The notes under the pieces: generated by a model
The model's database searches: none
Told to the model about the DNA's origin: nothing
Seen by the model: only the letters and a program-made list of their open reading frames with translations
Position numbers and translations under genes: made by a program
Source: Paraburkholderia phytofirmans OLGA172
GTDB taxonomy: Bacteria; Pseudomonadota; Gammaproteobacteria; Burkholderiales; Burkholderiaceae
Assembly (NCBI RefSeq): GCF_001634365.1
Contig: NZ_CP014579.1
Span: 3,286,001-3,350,000 of the forward strand
Length of the DNA: 64,000 nucleotides
Direction of reading: 5' to 3'
Shown: one piece after another, positions 1 through 8,577 of the stretch
How the letters are laid out: each line of letters starts with the position of its first letter
How positions within the stretch are numbered: the stretch's first letter is position 1

Positions 1-180
1 AACCTGGGCGGCTTCGTCGGCCCGTTTGTGATAGGTTGGCTGAAGAATGTGACGGGGAGTTATTCGGCCGGGCTGTATGTCGTCGCCGGAACATTGGCGG
101 TGTCTGCCGTCGTGACGTTGATGCTGAGTCGGCGAGCCCAGCAAACACACGCACCGGCTGGCGAGCGGCACGGGCACTGA
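1..180 (+). CDS. MFS transporter, C-terminal end (partial)
   Basis: The gene enters from outside the window; only the last 59 codons, read in frame 1 and ending at TGA 178-180, are visible. The peptide starts NLGGFVGPFVIGWLKNVTGS and continues as a last membrane helix rich in Val, Ala and Leu, followed by a short Arg/His-rich cytoplasmic tail. The GGFVGP...IG..KN.TGSY..GL pattern is typical of helix 11-12 of the anion:cation symporter (ACS) branch of the major facilitator superfamily, whose members carry sugar acids and other organic anions. The aldolase gene follows 73 bp downstream on the same strand, so the two may be co-transcribed, but the substrate cannot be read from this fragment. Confidence 0.8.
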   Translation, partial: NLGGFVGPFVIGWLKNVTGSYSAGLYVVAGTLAVSAVVTLMLSRRAQQTHAPAGERHGH

Positions 181-253
181 ACGTGCTGAACGCAATGGGT
201 CCGGACCAGACGTGCTGGGTCCGATATTCGCTTGTTGAAAAAGGGAGACGATC

Positions 254-1150
254 GTGGCAGACGAGAAGATGCTTGCGCAAGTTCTTGAAAAACAGGGATT
301 TTTCGCGGCCCTGGACCAGAGCGGCGGATCGACCCCCGGCGCCTTGAAGCTTTACGGCATTCCGGAGAGTGCCTACAGCGGTGACGCGGAGATGTTCAAA
401 CTGATCCACGAGATGCGGGTGCGCATCATCACCGCGCCTGCCTTTACAGGGGACAAGGTCATTGGGGCCATTCTGTTCGAAGCAACCATGGACGGACAGG
501 CACTGGGGAAACCCGTTCCGGCGTTCCTGTGGGAGGAGCGCGGCGTCGTACCCTTCCTGAAGGTCGATAAGGGCCTGGAAGCCGAAGCCGACGGTGTGCA
601 ACTGATGAAGCCGATACCCGGCTTGGACGCGCTGCTCGATCGGGCCACGAAGCTCGGCATCTGCGGCACCAAGATGCGGTCGGTCATCAACCTGAATTCG
701 GCAAACGGTATCGCTGCGATTGTGAAGCAACAGTTCGCGCTGGCAGCGCAGATCGACGCGCACGGTCTCATGCCGATACTGGAACCCGAAATTTCGATCA
801 AGAGTCCGGACAAGCCAGGGGCGGAAGCCACCCTCCTCGCGGAACTGAGCAAAGGTCTCGACGCGTTGCCGAATAGCCGTCGCGTGATGCTCAAGCTGAC
901 CATACCTGACGTAGCGGACTTCTATCGTCCACTGATCGAGCACCCACGCGTCGCGCGGGTAGTCGCGCTTTCAGGAGGCTACACGCGAGCCGACGCCTGC
1001 GAGCGGCTCGCCTCCAATCACGGCATGATCGCCAGCTTCTCAAGGGCATTGATCAACGAGCTCAAGGAATCGATGAGCGACAGTGAGTTCGACGCGGCGC
1101 TCGCGAAGAGCATCGACGAGATCTATCGGGCCTCCGTCGTAAAGGTTTGA
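254..1150 (+). CDS. Fructose-bisphosphate aldolase, class I
   Basis: Encodes a 298-residue cytoplasmic aldolase that would cleave fructose 1,6-bisphosphate to dihydroxyacetone phosphate and glyceraldehyde 3-phosphate through a lysine Schiff base. The N-terminus ALDQSGGSTPGALKLYGI is the signature of the bacterial class I (metal-independent) family, and VMLKLTIP around residue 215 holds the probable Schiff-base lysine. Length fits the family. Translation starts at GTG 254, preceded by AGGGAG at 242-247; no in-frame ATG upstream is better placed. It lies downstream of a transporter gene and ahead of a strong hairpin terminator, so the unit probably ends here. The exact substrate in vivo (FBP or a related ketose phosphate) is inferred from the family only. 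Confidence 0.93.
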   Translation: MADEKMLAQVLEKQGFFAALDQSGGSTPGALKLYGIPESAYSGDAEMFKLIHEMRVRIITAPAFTGDKVIGAILFEATMDGQALGKPVPAFLWEERGVVPFLKVDKGLEAEADGVQLMKPIPGLDALLDRATKLGICGTKMRSVINLNSANGIAAIVKQQFALAAQIDAHGLMPILEPEISIKSPDKPGAEATLLAELSKGLDALPNSRRVMLKLTIPDVADFYRPLIEHPRVARVVALSGGYTRADACERLASNHGMIASFSRALINELKESMSDSEFDAALAKSIDEIYRASVVKV

Positions 1151-1393
1151 CGCGACTTTCAGGAGGGCGGCCGTGCCTACACCCAGCGAATCGCCCGGCC
1201 GACGCCGACGCGCGATCACGTGTGGTTTTTTCGCGACTTCCGCTCGGCTCAGGCATGACAACAAGCACGTCCTGCAAGCCTCCGCAGGACGATCGGACAC
1301 TTCATACGAAATACCCGATTTGCATCCGCAGCAAGCTTGGATAGCATGAGGAAACACGTCAGCGTTCCCAACGTTCGGCGTGTGTGTTTGTTC

Positions 1394-1421
1394 GCCGCAG
1401 CATCGTCTGCGGCTTTTTTTT
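1394..1421 (+). terminator. Rho-independent terminator after the aldolase region
   Basis: A perfect 7-bp stem GCCGCAG (1394-1400) / CTGCGGC (1407-1413) with a 6-nt loop is followed by eight T residues at 1414-1421. It terminates plus-strand transcription. It ends 2 bp before the stop codon of the convergent carrier gene. About 240 bp separate it from the aldolase stop, and nothing coding is seen between them. Confidence 0.85.
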
Positions 1422-1423
1422 AT

Positions 1424-2770
1424 CTAGACAGAGCGCGACAGGATTATCAGCACGGTCGTCACGGTGACCGCACCGCCGATCCGGGTCGCGATCTGGGCGA
1501 ACGGCATTAGCGTCATGCGATTGGCCGCCGTCAGGATGGCGACGTCGCCGGTGCCGCCCTGGCCGCTGTGGCAAGCGTTCACGATGGCCGTGTCAATCGG
1601 ATACATCTTTATCCAATACCCCACCAAGGCGCCGGTCGCCATCAGTGTCGCAACGGTCGACACGATAGTGATGATGGTCGGCAGGTTGAAGGAAGCCATC
1701 AGCTTGTCCCATGGCGTCAACGCCACGCCGATCGCAAACAGCAACGGGTAGGTGACCGCCGTGGAGAAGAACTTGTACACAACATAAGCGCCCTCCTGTA
1801 GTTGCGGCGGTACCGCCTGCGTCAGCTTGAGGAGGACCGCGATGAAAAGCATCGCAACCGGCGCCGGCAGGCCAAACAGTCGCTGGCACATGATCCCGAC
1901 AACGTAGAGCGTCAAGGCGGTGATGCCCGCCGCGGCGATATGGGTCACGTCCATGTTTCCCGATATCTCTTCGTGTGCAGGGTCCATCTCGTCGTTCTCG
2001 CCGGGCTGCAAGCGCCCTTCACCCGTGAAGCGCGGATATCGCTTGCCGACGAAGTTCAACGTCCCCGCGAAGATGATCGCCGACAGGCTGCCAAGCATGA
2101 CCGGCGGCAGCACGGTGGCGAACAGCACGCCAGGGTCCTGGTGCAGAATTCCGGCGTAACCGACTGTAAGCGGAATGGCCCCTTCGCCGACGCCGCCAGC
2201 CATGATCGGCACGACGACGAAGAAAAATGTGTGATACGCGCCTAGACCCAATACCGTACCGACGGCTGTGCCCACCGCGCCGGCCACGATCGTTCCGCTC
2301 GCCAGCGGCACGAAGATTTTGAGGAAGCCCTTGATGAGAACCTGCCGGTCCATCCCCAGGATGCTGCCCACGATAATGGACGCAATAAACAGGTAGAGAA
2401 AGTTGGTGGACTTGGTGAAATCAATCGTCACCTTCACGATTTGTGGCGGCAGCAACTTGTAGTAAACCAGCGCGGACGGGACGAAGGTGGCAAATATGGC
2501 GGCGGCGCCGATTGCGCGGATGATCGGAATGCGCTTGCCGATCTCGGCGAGGGTGAAGCCGAAGAAGGCGAACATCACGATGACCACTGAGATCTCGTTC
2601 GGCAGCTTACCCATGTAGACAAGACCCGCGATCAGCGCTGCGGCAGTCACGTAGATCGGTAGCGGAATGATGCCGATACGGGTTTCCATCAGCCTCCACC
2701 ATCCGTGGGGCCAGAAGGCCTGCTTCTTCGCCTGGTTCGGCGGTAGAGGCGTGGAAGCCGCTGTCTTCAT
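1424..2770 (-). CDS. 2-hydroxycarboxylate transporter family carrier (citrate/malate type)
   Basis: A 448-residue integral membrane protein of the 2HCT family (CitS, CitP, CimH), secondary carriers that bring di- and tricarboxylates such as citrate or malate in with Na+ or H+, or exchange them. Two family hallmarks are visible: the first-half motif AGGVGEGAIPL and the second-half CHSGQGGTGDVAILTAANR, the paired GG-containing re-entrant loops, followed by MTLMPFAQIATRIGG. About eleven hydrophobic helices can be counted. The start chosen is ATG 2770 (MKTAAST), which has AGGAGAC just upstream; the open frame runs further but the upstream part is Arg/His-rich and non-membrane. No two-component regulator or citrate lyase lies nearby, so the substrate stays open. 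Confidence 0.92.
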   Translation of the reverse strand: MKTAASTPLPPNQAKKQAFWPHGWWRLMETRIGIIPLPIYVTAAALIAGLVYMGKLPNEISVVIVMFAFFGFTLAEIGKRIPIIRAIGAAAIFATFVPSALVYYKLLPPQIVKVTIDFTKSTNFLYLFIASIIVGSILGMDRQVLIKGFLKIFVPLASGTIVAGAVGTAVGTVLGLGAYHTFFFVVVPIMAGGVGEGAIPLTVGYAGILHQDPGVLFATVLPPVMLGSLSAIIFAGTLNFVGKRYPRFTGEGRLQPGENDEMDPAHEEISGNMDVTHIAAAGITALTLYVVGIMCQRLFGLPAPVAMLFIAVLLKLTQAVPPQLQEGAYVVYKFFSTAVTYPLLFAIGVALTPWDKLMASFNLPTIITIVSTVATLMATGALVGYWIKMYPIDTAIVNACHSGQGGTGDVAILTAANRMTLMPFAQIATRIGGAVTVTTVLIILSRSV

Positions 2771-3059
2771 CGGTGTCTCCTGCGCGGATATTCGTCTGCT
2801 TACAGCAACCACCCGTGCCAACGGCGCGTGTATGGCAATAGCATCGTGCGCGTAGCAATCTGAGCGTAGCACCGTGTGCGCAGCGCGGATAGCGTGTCTA
2901 CCCCTACCGCACCGCTGCCTGTGTCGTCCTTCCCGGCGATGCACGCACCCGGTGCGCCGCCGGTCATCGCATCTTCTGGCTGCACCATGACATGCATCAC
3001 TAAACGTTTGCGGGGTGCATGACAGCGCGCACGATGCCCGCGGGATCGACCCGGCCCGA

Positions 3060-3079
3060 TGCTTGCTTTTATGCAAGCA
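3060..3079. promoter_or_regulatory. Inverted repeat in the divergent region upstream of the chemoreceptor gene
   Basis: The 338-bp gap 2771-3108 separates two divergently read genes and contains no gene. At 3060-3079 the 7-bp arms TGCTTGC and GCAAGCA flank TTTTAT. This could be a protein-binding dyad or a weak hairpin in the 5' leader of the downstream gene, whose start is 30 bp away. No known consensus was matched. Confidence 0.3.
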
Positions 3080-3108
3080 CAACATCTCCAGGCTACCGGG
3101 ACCAGACC

Positions 3109-4146
3109 ATGTCGAATCCGCTCGAAATCGTCGAACTGACGCATTACGTCAAGAAGCTCGCGACGGGGAAAATCTCCGATATCAACGACATCAATCGCGA
3201 GACCACTTTCCTCGCACTCAACGCCCTGATCGAAGCGGCGCGCGCCGGCAATGCGGGGCGCGGCTTCGCGGTCGTGGCGAATCAGGTCAAGCATGTGTCC
3301 GCGCGGATCGGCGAAATCACCACGGTGCTCAATCGCGAACTTGCCGGCTCGCTGACCAAGCTGACCGATCTCGGCGACAGCATGATCGAACGGCTGCGTT
3401 CGCACGAGGGTCAGCGCTGCGCCGATCTCGCACTGAACATGATCGACGTGATCGACCGCAATCTGTACGAGCGTTCATGCGATGTGCGCTGGTGGGCCAC
3501 CGACTCCGCGGTGGTCGACTGCCTCGCCAACAAGAGCGCCGAAACGCGGGCGTATGCGTCGCGCCGTCTGTCGGTCATTCTCGACAGCTATACCGTGTAC
3601 CGTGATTTATGGATCATCGACGCAGCAGGCAATGTGGTCGCGAATGGCCGCCCGGATATGTATGCGGTGCACGACCGTAATGTCGGTGAAGCCAGCTGGT
3701 TTCGCGAAGCGATGAAAACGCCTTCGGGCGCGGACTTCGTGGCCGGCGATATCGAGGCGCTGCCGCTTTTGAAACACGCGCACGTCGCGACCTATGCGAC
3801 GGCGATCCGCGAAAACGGCGCGGTCGACGGCAAGCCGCTCGGTGCGCTGGTGATCTTTTTCGATTGGGCGCCACAAGCGTCGGCCGTCGTTGAAGGCGTG
3901 CGGCTCACGGACGAAGAATGGCGGCGCACGCGCTGCATGATCGTCAACGCGTCGCACCGCGTGATTGCGAGTTCGGACGACAAAGGTGTGCTCGACGAAC
4001 AGTTCCGTCTGAACACCGACGGCCGTTCAGCAGGCTTTTATCAACTGTCTGATGGCCGCACCGTATCGTTCGCCGCCACCCCAGGCTACGAGAGCTATCG
4101 CGGCTTGGGGTGGTATGGCGTGATCGTGCAGTCACCTCCGGCTTAA
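3109..4146 (+). CDS. Soluble methyl-accepting chemotaxis-like protein with C-terminal PDC/Cache sensor
   Basis: A 345-residue protein without any membrane segment. Residues about 10-85 are a short chemoreceptor signalling hairpin: TFLALNALIEAARAGNAGRG matches the conserved kinase-contact tip of MCPs (TNLLALNAAIEAARAGE..G). Residues about 105-340 resemble a PDC/Cache sensor, with LWIIDAAGNVVANGRPD, WFREAM and a second lobe ending LGWYGVIVQ. The order (signalling tip first, sensor last) is the reverse of a classical transmembrane receptor and the adaptation helices are very short. It probably senses a small ligand in the cytoplasm and touches CheA/CheW or acts on its own. Start ATG 3109 was chosen because upstream codons do not look like protein. 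No che genes are near. Confidence 0.8.
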   Translation: MSNPLEIVELTHYVKKLATGKISDINDINRETTFLALNALIEAARAGNAGRGFAVVANQVKHVSARIGEITTVLNRELAGSLTKLTDLGDSMIERLRSHEGQRCADLALNMIDVIDRNLYERSCDVRWWATDSAVVDCLANKSAETRAYASRRLSVILDSYTVYRDLWIIDAAGNVVANGRPDMYAVHDRNVGEASWFREAMKTPSGADFVAGDIEALPLLKHAHVATYATAIRENGAVDGKPLGALVIFFDWAPQASAVVEGVRLTDEEWRRTRCMIVNASHRVIASSDDKGVLDEQFRLNTDGRSAGFYQLSDGRTVSFAATPGYESYRGLGWYGVIVQSPPA

Positions 4147-4154
4147 GCCTTGGC

Positions 4155-4919
4155 TCACGTGCGCGTGATCGATGCGCCGCCGTCGACTAGCGAAGCGGTG
4201 CCGGTCACGAAGGACGAGTCGTCCGACGCAAGATAAAGCACCGAGCGGGCGAGTTCTTCCGGCCGTGCGACCCGCTTGAGCGCATGCAAGCCGGTCACGA
4301 AGGCCTGGGACTCGGCGGTGTCGTTCATGCCGCGATACATCTCTGTGTCCACGGCGCCGGGCAGAATGGCGTTGACGCGCACACCTTGCGGTCCATATTC
4401 GGCAGCGAGCGCCTGCGTCAGCCCAATCAACCCGGCCTTGCTCGCAGCGTATGCCGCGGTGCCCGGGAAAGCGAACGAATAACCGACGAACGTCGACGTG
4501 AAGATGATCGATCCACCGCCTTGCTTCAGCATTTCGGGGATCTGGTGCTTCGCACCCAGAAAGGCGCTCGTCAGATTGGTCGCCAGGGCGGCCGACCAGC
4601 CGGCCTCCGACACACCCGTGGTCGGGCCCATTTCGCCCAGCGTGCCGGCGTTGTTATAGGCGATGTCAAGACGGCCGAAGCGGCTGACAGCGAGCGCGAC
4701 CAGCGCTTTCGCGAAGTCCTCCGACTGCACGTCGCCCGCCAGAAACGCCGCCTCGCCGCCTGCGCTGACGATCTCGGCAGCGAGCGTTTCAAGTTCAGCT
4801 TCGCGGCGCGCGGCGATCACGACTTTTGCGCCTTCCGCGGCGAACAGTTTTGCCGTGGCACGGCCAATTCCCGCGCTCGCGCCAGTCACGATGGCGACTT
4901 TTCCTGTCAAGCGTTGCAT
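4155..4919 (-). CDS. SDR family oxidoreductase
   Basis: A 254-residue classical short-chain dehydrogenase/reductase. It has the cofactor motif TGASAGIG near the N-terminus, NNAG at mid-Rossmann, a serine in SIIFTSTF, and the catalytic YAASK (Tyr/Lys). The C-terminal LASDDSSFVTG...VDGG is typical of the family. ARR after the second strand suggests NADP(H) preference, which is inference. Start ATG 4919 is preceded by AGGAG; the open frame extends upstream into AT-rich promoter DNA that is not protein-like. It is divergent from the LysR gene at 5059, a standard regulator-target pair. Confidence 0.92.
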   Translation of the reverse strand: MQRLTGKVAIVTGASAGIGRATAKLFAAEGAKVVIAARREAELETLAAEIVSAGGEAAFLAGDVQSEDFAKALVALAVSRFGRLDIAYNNAGTLGEMGPTTGVSEAGWSAALATNLTSAFLGAKHQIPEMLKQGGGSIIFTSTFVGYSFAFPGTAAYAASKAGLIGLTQALAAEYGPQGVRVNAILPGAVDTEMYRGMNDTAESQAFVTGLHALKRVARPEELARSVLYLASDDSSFVTGTASLVDGGASITRT

Positions 4920-5058
4920 GTTCAATCTCCTGCTGCAGTTTGTTGGCCAGTGCCCAATGCCTTGGTCCGTGAGAAGCAATATAGGCTTCAGCCACATATA
5001 CAGAAAGGCACAAAATATGGGGATATCATTCAGCATTTATGAATGATCGGAGAAGCAC

Positions 5059-5976
5059 ATGGATCGGCTGCGCGCTTTTGAAGTCTTCGTGACGGTGGTG
5101 AGCCGCGGCAGCTTCACGCGCGCGGCCGATGCGCTCGAGACGTCGCCCGCCAACGTGACCCGCTATGTGAATGAGCTGGAAGCGCATCTCGGCACACGCC
5201 TCTTGAATCGCACCTCACGCAGGCTTTCTCTCACCGAGGGCGGCGAGACCTTTTACGCCCGCTGCAAATCCATCCTCGACGACGTCGCCGAGACCGAGGG
5301 GCTCGTGTCGTCTGCGTCGGTCGAACCGCGCGGACGACTGCGCATCAACGCGCCTGTGAGCTTTGGGATTCTGCACCTGGCGCCGCTATGGCCCGAGTTC
5401 ATGCGGAAGTATCCGGAAGTGGAACTCGACGTTGCGCTGATTGACCGCGTGGTCGATATCGTCGATGAAGGCTATGACCTCGCCATTCGCATCTCACGCG
5501 CCGGTTCGACTAACCAGGCGGCCCGCAAGCTGGCGACATCGAGAAACATCCTGTGTGCGTCGCCAGACTACCTGGCGCGTTGCGGCTACCCCGCAGCGCC
5601 AGCGGACCTGATGGAGCATCAATGCATCGGCTACTCGTATGCAGCCACCGGCGACGAGTGGCAACTGATCGACAGTGAGCGCAAGGCTCACACCGTGAAG
5701 GTCAACTGTCACATGCATACCAACAATGGCGATACGGCGCGCGCCGCCGCGATCGCCGGGCAAGGCGTGATCTGGCAACCCACGTTTCTGGTCGGCAACG
5801 ATCTGCGCACCGGCAAGCTCGTTCGGGTATTGCCCGAGTACCGCTTGCCTGACATCGACGTACTCGCGCTGTACCCGAGCCGTCGGCACCTGAGTGCCAA
5901 GACACGCGCAATGGTCGATTTCCTGGTCGATGCGTTCGGCGGTGTGCCGCCATGGGATCGGGATGACGGAGGTTGA
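5059..5976 (+). CDS. LysR family transcriptional regulator
   Basis: A 305-residue LysR-type regulator. The N-terminal winged HTH (residues 1-60) reads MDRLRAFEVFVTVVSRGSFT, then ALETSPANVTRYVNELE and LGTRLLNRTSRRLSLTE. The remainder is the periplasmic-binding-protein-like effector domain (RLRINAPVSFG, LDVALIDRVVDIVDEGYDLAIRI). CGGAGAA precedes the ATG. It is divergent from the SDR gene across a 139-bp AT-rich gap (4920-5058) that must contain both promoters and the binding site. It belongs to the CrgA/DmlR-like subgroup that usually controls an adjacent oxidoreductase. Confidence 0.93.
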   Translation: MDRLRAFEVFVTVVSRGSFTRAADALETSPANVTRYVNELEAHLGTRLLNRTSRRLSLTEGGETFYARCKSILDDVAETEGLVSSASVEPRGRLRINAPVSFGILHLAPLWPEFMRKYPEVELDVALIDRVVDIVDEGYDLAIRISRAGSTNQAARKLATSRNILCASPDYLARCGYPAAPADLMEHQCIGYSYAATGDEWQLIDSERKAHTVKVNCHMHTNNGDTARAAAIAGQGVIWQPTFLVGNDLRTGKLVRVLPEYRLPDIDVLALYPSRRHLSAKTRAMVDFLVDAFGGVPPWDRDDGG

Positions 5977-6030
5977 GCGGGTGTCGCGCCGGCATCGCGG
6001 GCGCAGCAAAGCCCGCGGTGACGGGTCAGC

Positions 6031-6279
6031 TCAGTCTTTGCCCCACCGCCAGCGCGGCGGTTCTCCCTTGAGCCAGCATACGGCCACAAGGGCGACACTC
6101 AATAGCGCGACAAACAAGGCAAAAGTGACAGGCTCCAGGTCCGGACGGAGAAAGCGCATACCGAAACCAATCAGCGCAACGTACATGAACAACACGGCCC
6201 ATCCTTGCCACCGCGACGGGAAGCCCCAACCCCAGCCGTAGCGTTTCGCCGGAAACCAGTATTTATGCTCAGGTGACAT
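6031..6279 (-). CDS. Small two-helix membrane protein, third gene of the atoE unit
   Basis: An 82-residue protein of unknown function. The N-terminal region is aromatic and basic (HKYWFPAKRYGWGWGFP), followed by two hydrophobic helices (about residues 25-42, WAVLFMYVALIGFGM, and 49-68, PVTFALFVALLSVALVAV) and a short charged tail EPPRWRWGKD. Its ATG at 6279 lies inside the end of the upstream 41-codon gene: the two frames overlap by 11 bp, which implies translational coupling. The WGWGFP and two-helix pattern recalls small accessory proteins found next to transporters, but I recognise no named family. It is probably a subunit or stabiliser of the AtoE-type permease encoded upstream. Confidence 0.72.
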   Translation of the reverse strand: MSPEHKYWFPAKRYGWGWGFPSRWQGWAVLFMYVALIGFGMRFLRPDLEPVTFALFVALLSVALVAVCWLKGEPPRWRWGKD

Positions 6280-6394
6280 TGCGCGATCCTGTCACCCGGA
6301 CGTAGGGCAGCACAAACAGGTGGAGCCCCGTGAACAGCAAGAGGGCCAGGAGCAGCAGCGGCGCGTGGCTGTGTCGCGGAGGAATGGTCATCAT
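6269..6394 (-). CDS. 41-residue single-helix membrane protein between atoE and the 82-residue gene
   Basis: A very short gene read as MMTIPPRHSHAPLLLLALLL and ending in TFTG-like turn residues and VRVTGSRNVT: one hydrophobic helix (about residues 12-33) with a His/Arg-rich N-terminus. Its ATG at 6394 overlaps the TGA of the upstream transporter as ATGA; a second in-frame ATG follows directly at 6391. Its own stop lies 11 bp inside the next gene. This chain of stop/start overlaps on one strand is strong evidence that it is translated and belongs with the transporter. Function unknown; a membrane-embedded permease subunit is the simplest reading. Confidence 0.6.
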   Translation of the reverse strand: MMTIPPRHSHAPLLLLALLLFTGLHLFVLPYVRVTGSRNVT

Positions 6395-7785
6395 GGAATC
6401 AGCCAAAGCGCCGCCGCATAGATGACGAGGGATACGGCAAACGTAATCGCCGTATAGCCCATGACACGCTGAATGCGAATGCCGGCAATAGCAACGACGG
6501 GCACGGCCCAGAAAGGTTGCAGCATGTTCGAGACGTTTTCGGCCATGGCGACACCCATGGCGGTGCGCGGAACCGAAGCATGCAGGCTGAGCGCCGCGGG
6601 GAGAACGAAAGGCCCCTGAACAGCCCAATGTCCGCCTGCGCTTGGAATAAGCAGCGTGATGATAAGCGAGCTGAAGTAACTCAAGACAGGAAGCGTGAGT
6701 GGAGTCGCAATGGCGACGAACGTCTTGGCGATCGCCGACGCCAACCCGGTCCCCGTCATGATGCCCATGATGCCGCCGTACATCGGATACTGAAGCAGCA
6801 TCGAACCGGTTTGCCGCGCGGCGCGGCGAATCGCATCGGCATAGGCGATCGGTGTGCGCTGCAGCGCGAGCCCCACCAGCAGAAAGATCAGGATCGTGGT
6901 GTTGATGTCCAACTCGAAGCCCTTGCTGGTCCACGTCATCGCAAGAAAGCCGCCGCCCAACGCCAGCAAGAACAGGGTGCCGAGCATTGACCGTTCTGCA
7001 CGGGCAGCGAAGGACGATACCTTCGCGTCCCGCGCATGCGGATCTGCCTCTGCAACCACGGCGGGCTCGGGCTGCGTTTCATTGAAAGCGACAACATCTT
7101 CTTGCTTCGGGTGCATCCAGATGAAGATCGCCGTCATGACAACAACAACCAGTACGGTCGGGATGAAGACGAACGGTGCGAACACGGTCTCACTGAGCGG
7201 AATCACCTGTCCGGTGGCTTTCTCAACGAGATTTAACGCGTTGCCATGCGATGCCTGCGACAACGCGATGGAGCTAGACAGGCCACTATTGCAGACAGAC
7301 CACGCCGAGTAGCTGCCTGCGACGAGCCATGCGAAATCGACCTTCACGCGCCTCGCGATTTCGCGCGACAGGAGTGCACCGACAACCAGGCCAAGTCCCC
7401 AGTTGAGCCACGCGGCCACCGCGACGATCGGGAAAACCAGCAGCGCGGCGCGGGTCGGCGTGCGCACGCCGGCAGCCATCGCACGCAGGCCGCGCTGGAC
7501 GAGGGGTGCGTCGGCGATCGCGTAGCCAGTCGCCAGGATCAGGATCATCTGCAGCGCAAAGCCGAGAATGTTGAATGTGCCACCGTACCAGGAGGTCAGG
7601 ATGACCGGCACCGAAGCATGGGGCGCGAAGGCCAACGCCAGCAGGGCCACCACCAGGGTCAAGCCGATCGCAAGGATAAATGGGTCCGGCATGACCTGTT
7701 CAAACACGTAGACGAGGCCCGAAACAACGCTCCTACGGCGCTCGCTGTGACCTGTGTCGGTTGACTTGATGTCTCTCTTGTTCAT
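6391..7785 (-). CDS. atoE: Short-chain fatty acid transporter, AtoE family
   Basis: A 464-residue integral membrane permease of the AtoE (short-chain fatty acid:H+ symporter) family. After a charged N-terminus it reads FEQVMPDPFILAIGLTLVVA, then a series of about twelve helices. Typical elements are WLNWGLGLVVGALLSREIAR, ASHGNALN and LIPSAGGHWAVQGPFVLPAA. It would import acetoacetate, butyrate or similar acids. ATG 7785 is preferred over an upstream GTG at 7824 whose ribosome site would sit against the codon. No acetoacetate CoA-transferase or thiolase lies alongside; instead two tiny membrane-protein genes overlap its 3' end. The C-terminus is WLIP. Confidence 0.88.
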   Translation of the reverse strand: MNKRDIKSTDTGHSERRRSVVSGLVYVFEQVMPDPFILAIGLTLVVALLALAFAPHASVPVILTSWYGGTFNILGFALQMILILATGYAIADAPLVQRGLRAMAAGVRTPTRAALLVFPIVAVAAWLNWGLGLVVGALLSREIARRVKVDFAWLVAGSYSAWSVCNSGLSSSIALSQASHGNALNLVEKATGQVIPLSETVFAPFVFIPTVLVVVVMTAIFIWMHPKQEDVVAFNETQPEPAVVAEADPHARDAKVSSFAARAERSMLGTLFLLALGGGFLAMTWTSKGFELDINTTILIFLLVGLALQRTPIAYADAIRRAARQTGSMLLQYPMYGGIMGIMTGTGLASAIAKTFVAIATPLTLPVLSYFSSLIITLLIPSAGGHWAVQGPFVLPAALSLHASVPRTAMGVAMAENVSNMLQPFWAVPVVAIAGIRIQRVMGYTAITFAVSLVIYAAALWLIP

Positions 7786-8021
7786 GGTTTCCAGTACTTT
7801 GGGCGCACGCTTTTGTGGTAACACTCCCCAGCACCCGCGCGTGACGCTAACAGGTGCGTTCGGCTGACAAATGCCCTACGCCGCAGCATCGTATCGCCGC
7901 GGCGGACCATACATGATTTCTGAGTCTACTGCAGTGCGGGTCACACTAGCCAGGATGACCATCGCCACGTCGAGCAAACTGTGGTGCCGGGGTCGGCAGA
8001 TACCCCTAAGTAAAAATGCCC

Positions 8022-8099
8022 ATCGTATTTTTCTGCCAGGCCTATCCCGAGGTCGAAGTAGAGATCGCCGCAAGCAGAGCTGATCGATCTTGCTGCGGA
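8022..8099 (+). pseudogene. LysR effector-domain fragment (tentative)
   Basis: About 25 codons resemble the start of a LysR substrate-binding domain: AYPEVEVEIAASRA in one frame, then ELIDLAAE in the next frame, which together give the usual YPEVEVEIAAS.ALIDLAAEG pattern. Nothing before or after continues it, so it is at most a short, frameshifted relic. The 280 bp before it (7786-8021) show no gene. Confidence 0.35.
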
Positions 8100-8144
8100 A
8101 GTATCGTTCACGCCTATCTATTGCGTACTGCGCGGAATACATCG

Positions 8145-8390
8145 AAATGCAAACGGAGTGTGTATCAGATAGAGATCAGGATAGTCGAGCCCGAGCCTCT
8201 CAAGACCTGCCTCGAACGCCGGTTCGACACGCTCGGGCCGACGATTGGAGTTCCACAATTTTGTGGTCACGAAGATGTCTTCGCGCGCAATCCCTCCGGC
8301 AGCAAGCCCTATCCGCAGAGCCTCGCCCACCTCGCGCTCGTTCCGATATCGTTCGGCACAATCGAAGTGACGATAGCCGGCTCTTGGACT
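8145..8390 (-). pseudogene. Aldo/keto reductase fragment
   Basis: About 82 codons match the second to fourth strand region of an aldo/keto reductase: AGYRHFDCAERYRNEREVGE, then EDIFVTTKLWNSNRRPERV and LGLDYPDLYLIHTPFAF. The catalytic Asp, Tyr, Lys and His of the family are all inside this piece, but the first 40 residues and the whole C-terminal two-thirds of the barrel are missing, and the frame runs into unrelated sequence and a stop. It is a clear remnant, not a working enzyme. It sits in a stretch of other relics (7.9-9.4 kb). Confidence 0.75.
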
Positions 8391-8577
8391 TGCAATCGCC
8401 ACGCCAGGTCCCAGACAGGTCTGCTCATTGATCAAGTGTAGCAAATGAAAGACTGGGCAACTGCGGAGGGTTCCGGGAGAGTGCAACACGCCGTTGGTAA
8501 CGTTCTTCGCTTTCAGACCCCTCGGGCAAGATGCCATTACAATCCAGCACTTCGATCCAACAACGGTGATTTTCGCC

